In this document: in pieces, positions 32,394 to 41,084 of the stretch
How positions within the stretch are numbered: the stretch's first letter is position 1
How the letters are laid out: each line of letters begins with the position of its first letter
Assembly: GCA_965279285.1 (NCBI GenBank)
Contig: OZ257148.1
Span: 1,612,001-1,676,000, forward strand
Direction: 5' to 3'
From: G965279335 sp965279285
GTDB taxonomy: Bacteria > Pseudomonadota > Gammaproteobacteria > DSM-16500
Length of the DNA: 64,000 bases
Position numbers and translations under genes: made by a program
The notes under the pieces: generated by a model
What the model was told of the DNA's origin: nothing
Seen by the model: the letters and a program-made list of their open reading frames with translations, nothing else
Database searches by the model: none

Positions 32394-35300
32394 ATGCCAA
32401 CAACATCTGCCGCTAATTCTCAGCCCATCGATGACAAGTCATCTCAACCAAGTTCAACGGGAAATAATGAAGAAAAAAAATATAAAACATTATTGGTGCC
32501 CATTGAGCTAGAAGCGTGGGTAGCTAATGATGCGATCATAGATGCTGATAAACGTACAGGTGGATTGCGTCGTTGGACATTGGATTATGATCGGCTGACT
32601 CAATTTAGTTCTCCTATGCCTTCTATGCAAACTGATCCGCTAAAGGTTAATAAAGCTAAGTTAGGTGTTTATTTACATTGGACATTACCGCCTGGCTTGC
32701 GGCAAGCTGTGCAGGCGGATAATCGTGGTCCAATGCAATTTCCCTGTGTACCTAATCGTTGGTTACTAGTACGTTATTATGGATATCCTATTAAGATTAT
32801 GTCATCGCGTCCTGCTCATCCAGCTCCAAATTCTTATTGTTTCTTTAATGAGGCTAGTACGTGGAAATTGATTAAAACCAGTTCAAACCTGAAGCAACCA
32901 CCAGTAGAAATACTCACTTCAACTGTAACAGATCTCGATGCTGCTTTGGTTAATAAAAAAGATATTACCTCTTTATCAGATAACAATAAAATAAATATCA
33001 AAAATAAAATTAAAGCTTATCAATCGACTCAACCTTTTGATGAAAACAAGCCCTTTACCGAACGCTTAGCTGCTGCATGGATTATCGAAAGTGATTATTA
33101 TGACAATCTTGAAGGCACTTCATCTTATCCGCATCCCAAACAGGTTGGTCAAACACGCATTGGCCGGTGGTGGCGATTACAAGAGTGGGATGAAGCCATA
33201 CTGAATAATCCTCAGAATTTTTTAGATAGCCTAACAGCAGTTTCCAGTGGTGATGTTCATTTTACTGCCTATCAACCCTATAACGAAAATGTTTTTTCAT
33301 TTCATGATCCCGTAACGGATGTCGAAGATGTCGATTCACTAAGTTATTTTGTCACCAGTTGGTACGCTAATATTTTGCAAGATCCATTACCTGGTTATAC
33401 CAAAAAAAATACCACTCAAAGTTTTTCGGAATATATAAAACAATACAAGTGGAGTGCAGAAATTAAAGATGAAAAAAATGAGAACAAACCACTTATTCCT
33501 GTTAATCGCATTCTTTGTCATGGCATGGTGTATGACGTGCAATGGAATAAAACTGGGTTCAGTTCTTCGCCTAATGCAGAGGGTGTTCACATAGCAGTTG
33601 GGTCAAATCTTATGGAAGCGCTGGCTGGACTTGTTAGTAGTTCAAAGAAAGATGCGATTCCAGCAAATTTGTTGCAAGCGTTTACTGGTGGTCTATTAGA
33701 TAAGCTGGAAGCGAGTGATGCGGATGAAACAGTTACTCAACACTTGCATCACGAAGAATTTGGTAGTGAATCAAGTCGCGAAGCTATTGTGAGACCAACT
33801 TCGAATATAAAGCAGAAAGACGAAAACGAAGATGATAGTTTAGCTTTAGGTGTTGCTTGGACTATTGCGGCGTCCGACGGTGAAGCAAAAGGTGATGTTA
33901 AGGCTTCAGTATTAAATTTACCCGCTGTTCTGGCAAGTATGGTAGATGAATTAAATAAACTACAACTTGATTTAGATATGGCATCTCGTACATTAGAAAA
34001 GCTGCAATGGGATTTGTATGCATTGTGGTGGAAACAAGGATATCTTGCTCAGGGTCCGCATGCATGGCCGTCTTATTATATGGAGGGATTTGGTAAAGGG
34101 CTAGCTACAAAAATTTTTCCAGTAAAAGTAAGTGTGGCAATGCAAAAGAATAAAGTAGAGAAGTTGGCTACGCAAGTTTTTGAAAAAAAACAAGAGATTA
34201 AACAGCAAATAGATATAAATAATGGTTCTGATATTTATGTGGCGTCTAGTTTGTCAAATAAAGATTTTTATCAGGCATATATTTATATAAAGAGTCAAGG
34301 ACAACTTTATTATCGTAGTGAAAGTGGCGCAACAGAACAAATTGATATCTCTAAAATTGATAAATCATTTGACGAAGTTATGTCAAATGAAACTAAAAAA
34401 CATTTGACATACACACAAATTAAATTAATTACATCCGGTAGCAGCCATACGCGCAAAGACAAGTTACTGTGGACATTAAAATCTATTCCACAAGCATCTT
34501 TTTGGTATCCTCGAGATCCCGTTTTATTAGTGGCTAATCTTCAGAAAATATCTAAACCTGAAAGTAGTGTTAAGGCTGAAAGTAAAGTGGAAAATTTATT
34601 ACCTTGCCGCTATCTTAGCCAACGTGTAAAAATTTCTGATGAAGGAAAGCTTGCTACTTTAATTAGTTTATTAGACTTTGGTAAACTTCCTGTAGAAGAG
34701 GAAATTCTTGGTTTATTGATAGAATTTCTGTTACTCGAACCATATGTAATTAATAATAATCTTGATTCCATGTCGTCTTCAGGAAAACGACCAATTTATG
34801 GTTTAAAACCCTGGTCACAACCTTGGACGCCGATACTTTTAGAATGGGAAACTTGTTGGTATCCGCTTCCTTTTGTAAATTGGCAGTTTGATGGTGAGCG
34901 TTATGTTCTAAATAAAATGCCCTCAGATCATCACCAACAAACTTTGAGTGGTTGTGATTTTTTAAATCTTGATGCTACTTATGCCTTTAAAAGACAAATA
35001 AAAAATCTTATTGAACAAAATCCTAAAAAGTTCACTGATAGTAAAGAATTGTTAAAAACTATCGATGACTGGCAAGTACTTGCCGTGAGTTTGGGTGGTT
35101 TTCATGAGCGCTTAGTACAACGGGATGTACGTATAAATAGGATACCGCATAGAAATGCTGAAATAAAAGAAGAGGTGGATATTGCTGTATTGGTAGGTGA
35201 GCAAGCGCATTGCGCACCATTGCCTGGAGCGATGCAAGATCCTTATTCTTTTGATCCACCTTTATCCACTTTTCAACCTGTGCGTCATGGTCAATTTTAT

Positions 35301-37724
35301 TTTAAGCAATTGCGTATTGTGGATCGCTTTGGTCAAACAATAGGGTTCACTGATTCTAAGGATACCCCCATTCTACCTAACATTAGTGAAGCTTTATTGC
35401 CTGACTATGAAGAAAGTGACACTAAGAATCTGTTAACAGTTGAGTCATATGTGCAAGAACGTTTTATGCAATTAACTCCTCGGGTAGTGCAACCCTTGCG
35501 TTTAAATGTTGACTGGTTAGATGCAAATGATGACACTAAAACATTGGCGACTTACTGCAAGACTAATCCTGTTATAGGTTGGATTCTTCCTAATTATTTG
35601 GATCAAGGACTTCAAATCTATGATCCAGACGGAAATAGTTTGGGAGAATTACAACTTAGCTCAGATACTACTGTAAATTGGGAGGCATCTTATAATTGCC
35701 CTTATGTAACTCCCGCCGCCATGAAAGATAAACATCCATGGTTAAGTAGTATACTCAAAATTTTTGTGCCGGAAAATACTGCAAATGACGCGACAAGCAA
35801 AGATCCTGCTGATCCTGTTAAAGCGTTTAATGCGTTTAGAGAGGTTATAGAGCAAGCCATAGCAAGTAAAGCGAGTAGTGATTCGCAATATGCACATTAC
35901 TTAGCGGCATTAGTAGGTCGTCCTTTGGCATTAGCGCGTGCACGCTGGGGATTGAAGTTAGCACAGCCAGCTTATTCTGATCAAAGTTGGTATCAATCTT
36001 CTACAGAAGTTTCTAGTACCTACAGCTATTATAATTTTCCAGTACAATTAGGTAACACTAATTTAAATCAAGATGGTTTAATTGGTTATTTTCTCAAGAA
36101 ACCTAATGAACCCAAACGAGAGTTTTCAAGTTTTTATAGTCTCTATAGTTGCAGTACTGAAAATCAAAATACTTATACTTATCCAACAACAATTAATCGA
36201 TTTTCTTTAAAACCTTGTAATCCAGGGCAAGATGAATTTCAAATTACGACTATTTTAATGGATCCTTTTGCTAAAGTTCATGCATATACCGATATTTTGC
36301 CGGTGCAATCATTACAATTACCCTCTTATTTTATTAAAAAAGCGCTCGACCAAATGCAAGTAACGTTTAGACATGGGCCTTTGTTAGCTTCGCGTGTTTT
36401 GTCATCAGATGAAGTGCCTATAGAAATGATTCGTTTGATTACTCCATCTGCTAAAGGAAATTGGTCCTGGTTAGATCCGCAAATAGACGGCACAGACAAG
36501 TGGAAAGAAATAGCTTTGCAAAAAGTGGATATGACGGCGCGATTTGAAGAACAGGACAATGAAATAGTTGAAGGTTTGTTAAAATTTAGTCTGTTTTCTG
36601 ACAATCAAAGCAATAAGCTGAAACTGAATCGAGCTAAATTAGCACCAATTGCACAGGCTATGAATGCAGAGCGTAAAGCAAATTTAGGAGATACAAAAAC
36701 TCAGACAAAAGATCAGCCCAATAAAAAAGAGACAGAACAAAAGCGAATTGTCAGTGCTGCTGCTTCTGTGCCGCTTCTTCAAGCTACTCCTGCTGTAGTA
36801 GTAAAAGAAAATTTAAGTAAATGGCTTGCTTGCTCTACGCAAGCTTATGGCGATTGCGCTTTCCATTCCATATTTGGAGAATTAAAAGGGGATATGTTTG
36901 AGTACAAAGATGTAGCTGCAAGCAGAAAACAATTAGCGCAAGCTATTCGAGCAACTAAAGAAGGTGATGAATTATATCGATTAGTCAAAGCAGGGATTGA
37001 AGCATTAATCATGGATAGTGAAACAATACGGGGTAATCTCATCACAAAACTTCGTGATGGTTATCTAAGTCATGTGGCTATTAACAACATAGTTGTTGAG
37101 CAGGCCTGGTTATTGTTTGAAGCAAAATTAAAACAGTACCCTGAGATATTGAGCTATGTTCAGCAAACTGTGACGGAACAAGATGTTCGAATAAAGAATT
37201 TAAAAACATTAAAAGATCAATTTCATTTTTGTTTAAATAAAAGCCAGGGAAATTTGAAGATATTCATTCAATTGGAAAAAAACTTGGACGAAGCATTTAA
37301 TACGTATAATCAAAAAGTTATGAAAGGCTTTGCTTTAAGCGAAAAAATTAATGGTGATGTAATTAATGAATATGCTAATTTTTTAGAAAAAACGGGTAAC
37401 TGGTTATTACCATTAGAACTTAATTTGATTGCGTATGTATTTAATATAAAAGTAGTTTTATATACTCGTAACTGGTCGCAAGGATCTGATTCATTTCAAT
37501 TATTAGACACCTATAATCCAGGGCAAGTAAAAACGGTAGAAATTAGGTTTAATGGTATTAACCATTACGAAAGAATGGTTCTCAATCCAAAATTTTCTGT
37601 AGATGCGACAGTTAGTGGCGATAGTAAACATACCTCACACTCGAGTACTGCAATCACCTCAACCGCTCCGCAAAGCTTTACTAATTTGGGCGAATTGATA
37701 GATAGGGGGTTAAGGAAAGGATAG
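32394..37724 (+). CDS. Giant cassette protein with C-terminal OTU-type cysteine protease domain
   Basis: The product is 1776 residues, with ATAAGGAAA before the ATG and 28 bases after the previous gene. The N-terminal 1400 residues (LLVPIELEAWVAND, GVYLHWTLPPGLRQ, FPCVPNRWLLVRYYG, YLAALVGRPLALARARWGL) belong to a large uncharacterised family that I associate with the DUF6603 set. One helical module (QLYYRSESGATEQIDISKI... to about 690) matches those in the neighbours. Residues about 1470-1745 are an OTU fold: YGDCAFHS with Asp1487 and catalytic Cys1488, LPLELNLIAYVFNIKVVLY, then NGINHYERM with catalytic His1724. The long helical stretch between Cys and His loops recalls the Legionella LOT deubiquitinases. 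The OTU triad seems intact, so deubiquitinase activity is a fair inference. Confidence 0.75.
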   Translation: MPTTSAANSQPIDDKSSQPSSTGNNEEKKYKTLLVPIELEAWVANDAIIDADKRTGGLRRWTLDYDRLTQFSSPMPSMQTDPLKVNKAKLGVYLHWTLPPGLRQAVQADNRGPMQFPCVPNRWLLVRYYGYPIKIMSSRPAHPAPNSYCFFNEASTWKLIKTSSNLKQPPVEILTSTVTDLDAALVNKKDITSLSDNNKINIKNKIKAYQSTQPFDENKPFTERLAAAWIIESDYYDNLEGTSSYPHPKQVGQTRIGRWWRLQEWDEAILNNPQNFLDSLTAVSSGDVHFTAYQPYNENVFSFHDPVTDVEDVDSLSYFVTSWYANILQDPLPGYTKKNTTQSFSEYIKQYKWSAEIKDEKNENKPLIPVNRILCHGMVYDVQWNKTGFSSSPNAEGVHIAVGSNLMEALAGLVSSSKKDAIPANLLQAFTGGLLDKLEASDADETVTQHLHHEEFGSESSREAIVRPTSNIKQKDENEDDSLALGVAWTIAASDGEAKGDVKASVLNLPAVLASMVDELNKLQLDLDMASRTLEKLQWDLYALWWKQGYLAQGPHAWPSYYMEGFGKGLATKIFPVKVSVAMQKNKVEKLATQVFEKKQEIKQQIDINNGSDIYVASSLSNKDFYQAYIYIKSQGQLYYRSESGATEQIDISKIDKSFDEVMSNETKKHLTYTQIKLITSGSSHTRKDKLLWTLKSIPQASFWYPRDPVLLVANLQKISKPESSVKAESKVENLLPCRYLSQRVKISDEGKLATLISLLDFGKLPVEEEILGLLIEFLLLEPYVINNNLDSMSSSGKRPIYGLKPWSQPWTPILLEWETCWYPLPFVNWQFDGERYVLNKMPSDHHQQTLSGCDFLNLDATYAFKRQIKNLIEQNPKKFTDSKELLKTIDDWQVLAVSLGGFHERLVQRDVRINRIPHRNAEIKEEVDIAVLVGEQAHCAPLPGAMQDPYSFDPPLSTFQPVRHGQFYFKQLRIVDRFGQTIGFTDSKDTPILPNISEALLPDYEESDTKNLLTVESYVQERFMQLTPRVVQPLRLNVDWLDANDDTKTLATYCKTNPVIGWILPNYLDQGLQIYDPDGNSLGELQLSSDTTVNWEASYNCPYVTPAAMKDKHPWLSSILKIFVPENTANDATSKDPADPVKAFNAFREVIEQAIASKASSDSQYAHYLAALVGRPLALARARWGLKLAQPAYSDQSWYQSSTEVSSTYSYYNFPVQLGNTNLNQDGLIGYFLKKPNEPKREFSSFYSLYSCSTENQNTYTYPTTINRFSLKPCNPGQDEFQITTILMDPFAKVHAYTDILPVQSLQLPSYFIKKALDQMQVTFRHGPLLASRVLSSDEVPIEMIRLITPSAKGNWSWLDPQIDGTDKWKEIALQKVDMTARFEEQDNEIVEGLLKFSLFSDNQSNKLKLNRAKLAPIAQAMNAERKANLGDTKTQTKDQPNKKETEQKRIVSAAASVPLLQATPAVVVKENLSKWLACSTQAYGDCAFHSIFGELKGDMFEYKDVAASRKQLAQAIRATKEGDELYRLVKAGIEALIMDSETIRGNLITKLRDGYLSHVAINNIVVEQAWLLFEAKLKQYPEILSYVQQTVTEQDVRIKNLKTLKDQFHFCLNKSQGNLKIFIQLEKNLDEAFNTYNQKVMKGFALSEKINGDVINEYANFLEKTGNWLLPLELNLIAYVFNIKVVLYTRNWSQGSDSFQLLDTYNPGQVKTVEIRFNGINHYERMVLNPKFSVDATVSGDSKHTSHSSTAITSTAPQSFTNLGELIDRGLRKG

Positions 37725-37749
37725 CGCTTTTAATTTTATATCGTAGTTT

Positions 37750-37778
37750 TTGACAAGTGCTAAAAAATAAGATAATGT
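37750..37778 (+). promoter_or_regulatory. Sigma70-like promoter of the PKS operon
   Basis: A perfect TTGACA (37750-37755) is followed after 15 bases by GATAAT (37771-37776), or after 17 by TAATGT. It is placed in the only gap of any size (100 bases) before the five-gene biosynthetic run, 47 bases before the first start codon. Confidence 0.45.
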
Positions 37779-37824
37779 CAATTCTGTATGGCAACAAAAT
37801 GACCAAAAATAATAAGGAAACCTC

Positions 37825-39312
37825 ATGAAAATGGAAGCTACCGTTTTAGCCAGTGTAGAAAAATTCTTATCACATCAGCAGCGCCTGTTTATTGAAGGTA
37901 AATGGTGTGAGTCAACTTCAGGTGAATATTTTCCTGTCTTAAATCCTGCAACTGGGGAAGTTATTGCTCAAGTAGCTAAAGGATGTTCAGCGGATATTGA
38001 TCTTGCAGTTAAAGCTGCGCGCAAAGCTTTTCGTTCTGATGAGTGGCAAAAGAAAATTACTCCAGCAGACCGTGAGAAATTATTGTGGAAATGGGCTGAT
38101 CTTATAGAAGCTAATTTTGCTGAGTTGGCTCAACTTGAAACTATTAACAATGGCATGCCAATAATCCTAGCACACATGGTTTTAGCGGAATCAATTAAAC
38201 ACTTGCGCTATTTTTCTGGTATGCCAACAAAAATTCACGGTAAAGCTCAACATAGTCATGCGAGGGATGGTAATGCATTAGCTTATACAATTCGCGAACC
38301 TGTTGGCGTGGTAGGACAAATTATTCCTTGGAATGGTCCAATATTAATGGCCATTTGGAAAATGGCTCCTGCGCTTGCAGCGGGATGCACTTTAGTGCTT
38401 AAGCCAGATGAGAAAACGCCATTAACTGCATTATGGTTGGGTGCACTTGCCATGGAAGCAGGTTTTCCCAAAGGTGTAATCAATATTGTTCCTGGCTTCG
38501 GTGAAGAAGCTGGTGCTGCATTAGCTAGTCATCCTGATATCGATAAAATTGCATTTACGGGTTCTACTGAAGTGGGTAGAGAAATAGTAAAAGCTTCTGC
38601 AGGAAACTTTAAGCGTGTCAGTTTGGAGTTAGGTGGGAAATCTCCAAACATCATTTTTAGTGATGCCAACCTTGAATTAGCAATACCAAGAGCAGTCCAA
38701 AGTATTTTCGCTAATCAAGGACAAGTTTGTACAGCAGGTTCACGTCTCTATGTAGAAGCAAATATTTTTAATAACGTAGTTGATACAGTGGCAATGATTA
38801 CAAAAGGATTAAAATTAGGTAATGGTTTAAATCCAAATAACCAGTTAGGTCCGCTGATTTCAGATAAGCAGTTATCGAGAGTGAATAAATATGTTGAAAG
38901 CGGGGTACAAGAAGGAGCTCAGTTGGTTACAGGAGGAAAACAAATTGGTGAAACGGGTTATTTTTACGAACCAACTATTTTTATTAACTGTAATTCTCAA
39001 ATGAAAGTTGTTCAAGAGGAAATATTTGGTCCAGTTTTGACTATTATGCCCTTTGAAAGTTTTGATGAAATTGTACAAAAATCAAATGATACATCTTATG
39101 GGCTTGCTGCTGGGATATGGACAAACGATATTAAAAAAGCGCATGCCTTAGCAAGTTACCTACAAGCAGGAATGGTTTGGATCAATAACTACAATATTTT
39201 TGATCCAGCATGTCCATTTGGTGGCTTTAAGCAATCTGGTTGGGGAAGAGAGTCTGGTCAAGAGGGTTTAGATTTATATTTGGAGACAAAAACAGTGTTG
39301 TGTACACTCTAG
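37825..39312 (+). CDS. NAD(P)-dependent aldehyde dehydrogenase
   Basis: The product is 495 residues, the usual family length, with AAGGAAA before the ATG. All active-site elements are present: IIPWNGP and KPDEKTP for cofactor binding, FTGSTEVG (nucleotide loop), Glu268 in LELGGKSP as general base, and catalytic Cys302 in NQGQVCTAGSR, in the numbering of ALDH2. PFGGFKQSGWGRE near the end is typical of the betaine/phenylacetaldehyde-type ALDH group. It oxidises an aldehyde to the acid. As the first gene of the operon that ends in the trans-AT PKS, it may make a starter acid or oxidise a polyketide terminus. The substrate cannot be read from the sequence. Confidence 0.9.
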   Translation: MKMEATVLASVEKFLSHQQRLFIEGKWCESTSGEYFPVLNPATGEVIAQVAKGCSADIDLAVKAARKAFRSDEWQKKITPADREKLLWKWADLIEANFAELAQLETINNGMPIILAHMVLAESIKHLRYFSGMPTKIHGKAQHSHARDGNALAYTIREPVGVVGQIIPWNGPILMAIWKMAPALAAGCTLVLKPDEKTPLTALWLGALAMEAGFPKGVINIVPGFGEEAGAALASHPDIDKIAFTGSTEVGREIVKASAGNFKRVSLELGGKSPNIIFSDANLELAIPRAVQSIFANQGQVCTAGSRLYVEANIFNNVVDTVAMITKGLKLGNGLNPNNQLGPLISDKQLSRVNKYVESGVQEGAQLVTGGKQIGETGYFYEPTIFINCNSQMKVVQEEIFGPVLTIMPFESFDEIVQKSNDTSYGLAAGIWTNDIKKAHALASYLQAGMVWINNYNIFDPACPFGGFKQSGWGRESGQEGLDLYLETKTVLCTL

Positions 39313-39453
39313 AATGTCTTAAGCAAAACATAAATGAGATGTCAGGCTCTACAAATGAATTATATGGTCCCCGCTTAATGCAGTCGCCTATATTAACTTT
39401 GACCTTAGCTTGAATAGTGAAAGACACGGATAGATATAAGGAAGTAATTTAAG

Positions 39454-40281
39454 ATGTCAAGTTTAAAAGGTAAAACAATCCTTATCACAGGGTCTAGTCG
39501 AGGAATTGGTTATCAAATGGCGATTCGTTTTGCTAAGGATGGAGCTAATGTTGCGATTATCGGTAAGACAGCTGAACCGGATCCCCGAATGCCTGGAACT
39601 ATTTATTCTGCGGCTGAGGATGTTGAAGCAGTAGGAGGTAAAGCCTTACCGCTGCAGGTAGATCTTTGTGATGATGAAGCAGTAAATAAAGCGGTAATGA
39701 AAATAGGTGAGACGTTTGGTGGTATTGATATTTTGGTCATTAATGCCAGTGCATTAGAAATGACGCCTTCTATTTTAGACACTCCCATGAAACGATTTGA
39801 TTTGGTTTTTGGCGTCAATGTTCGTGGAGCTTTTGCAAGTTCTAGGGCATGTATTCCCTCTATTCAACAATCTTCTAATCCTCATATTCTTATTGTTGCC
39901 CCGCCTCTTCAAGCAATCAGACCTAAATGGTTTAAAGGTTATAACTTAGCTTATACAATTTCTAAATTTGGCATGAGTTTATGTGCATTAGGATTAAATG
40001 GAGAATTTGCTGAAGCAGGAATAGGAGTGAACACGCTTTGGCCAAAATATGTTTTACAAACATCTGCCGCTAGATTGAAAACATCAGAGGAAATTTATAA
40101 GGCTGCGCTTCATCCTAGCATTATGGCAGATGCTGCTTATCATATTGTGACAAGTGATAGTAAAACCATGACAGGAAATTTCTTTTTAGATGCTGATTTA
40201 TTGGCAGCTCAAGGGCAGGGAATTGAAAAATACATGATCAACCCAGAGATGCCCCCCATCGAAGATTTTTTTATAGACTAA
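39454..40281 (+). CDS. Short-chain dehydrogenase/reductase (HSDL2-like)
   Basis: The product is 275 residues; AAGGAAG lies upstream of the ATG. The Rossmann motif TGSSRGIG is at the N-terminus (about 12-19), NAS replaces the NNAG motif, and the catalytic pair is Tyr167-x3-Lys171 in YNLAYTISKFGM. The segment KGYNLAYTISKFGMSLCALG followed by NTLWPK is characteristic of the hydroxysteroid-dehydrogenase-like-2 group, which normally handles acyl or lipid-like substrates. It lies between the aldehyde dehydrogenase and the oxygenase in the PKS operon, so a tailoring or precursor role is likely. The substrate is unknown. Confidence 0.85.
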   Translation: MSSLKGKTILITGSSRGIGYQMAIRFAKDGANVAIIGKTAEPDPRMPGTIYSAAEDVEAVGGKALPLQVDLCDDEAVNKAVMKIGETFGGIDILVINASALEMTPSILDTPMKRFDLVFGVNVRGAFASSRACIPSIQQSSNPHILIVAPPLQAIRPKWFKGYNLAYTISKFGMSLCALGLNGEFAEAGIGVNTLWPKYVLQTSAARLKTSEEIYKAALHPSIMADAAYHIVTSDSKTMTGNFFLDADLLAAQGQGIEKYMINPEMPPIEDFFID

Positions 40282-40328
40282 TAAAAAACCTCAATTCAAT
40301 TTTTTAAAACTTACATAATGGAGAAATT

Positions 40329-41081
40329 ATGACGCACATTAAAACAGTAGAGGAATTTTTATTTTTAAAATCCTTTGAAAATCGATGGGAAGATTTTCGA
40401 CGTGACTTTTTGATATTAAAAAAACATTTCAAATTAGGCGCCCATACATCTAATAAATCAATTGTAGGGCAGGTAAGAGGCTTCAGCTATTTTTTGCATA
40501 ATAAAACTATTCCTGACATGATGAATCTAGGTTTTCGTCATCCTGACTGGCGAGACGAGCAGTTACCTCAAATTCAAACATCCTTCGAAGATACGTTAGC
40601 CATTCCAGAAATTGCTGAGTCAATGCGTTTTTTAAATTCAATTAAAGAAGAAGCAGGAATAATTAGTGCCTATTTTTCATCAATGAAACCAAATGCTCAA
40701 TTTATTTTACACTACAATAATGATCCTTATATGTACCGTGCACATTTAGGTTTAATTGTACCCGAGGGTGATTTGGGCTTGCAGGTATGTAACACAGTGG
40801 TGAAATGGCAAGCAGGAAAGATATTTGTGTTTGACACGTTAAACCCTCATCGCGCATGGAATTTAACTGACCAAGAGAGAACTATATTAATTATTGATTT
40901 TTATCGTCCTGAAAAAGACAGAGCTGAAATGCAAGCTCTGGAATCTCAGCAACTCACGGTGCGACTAAATCAAGATAAAGCCTCATTTGGTTTTAGTGGT
41001 GGATCGAAACAAGAAGATATTAGTGAGGACATGAAAAAACGCTTCGCAACAGAACCAACACAAATGTTTAATTGGGACTAA
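40329..41081 (+). CDS. Aspartyl/asparaginyl beta-hydroxylase-family oxygenase
   Basis: The product is 250 residues; the gap after the SDR gene is 47 bases, with ATGGAGAAA as ribosome site. The core YRAHLGLIVPEGDLGLQV (His139), then KWQAGKIFVFDTLNPHRAWN (His174) and ERTILIIDFYRP (Arg for 2-oxoglutarate) is the jelly-roll of the Fe(II)/2-oxoglutarate Asp/Asn hydroxylase family. As in that family, two histidines rather than the full His-Asp-His set bind iron. Relatives in natural-product operons hydroxylate amino acids or the carrier-bound chain, so it probably adds a hydroxyl to a PKS intermediate or precursor. Only three bases separate it from the first PKS gene. Confidence 0.85.
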   Translation: MTHIKTVEEFLFLKSFENRWEDFRRDFLILKKHFKLGAHTSNKSIVGQVRGFSYFLHNKTIPDMMNLGFRHPDWRDEQLPQIQTSFEDTLAIPEIAESMRFLNSIKEEAGIISAYFSSMKPNAQFILHYNNDPYMYRAHLGLIVPEGDLGLQVCNTVVKWQAGKIFVFDTLNPHRAWNLTDQERTILIIDFYRPEKDRAEMQALESQQLTVRLNQDKASFGFSGGSKQEDISEDMKKRFATEPTQMFNWD

Positions 41082-41084
41082 CTG

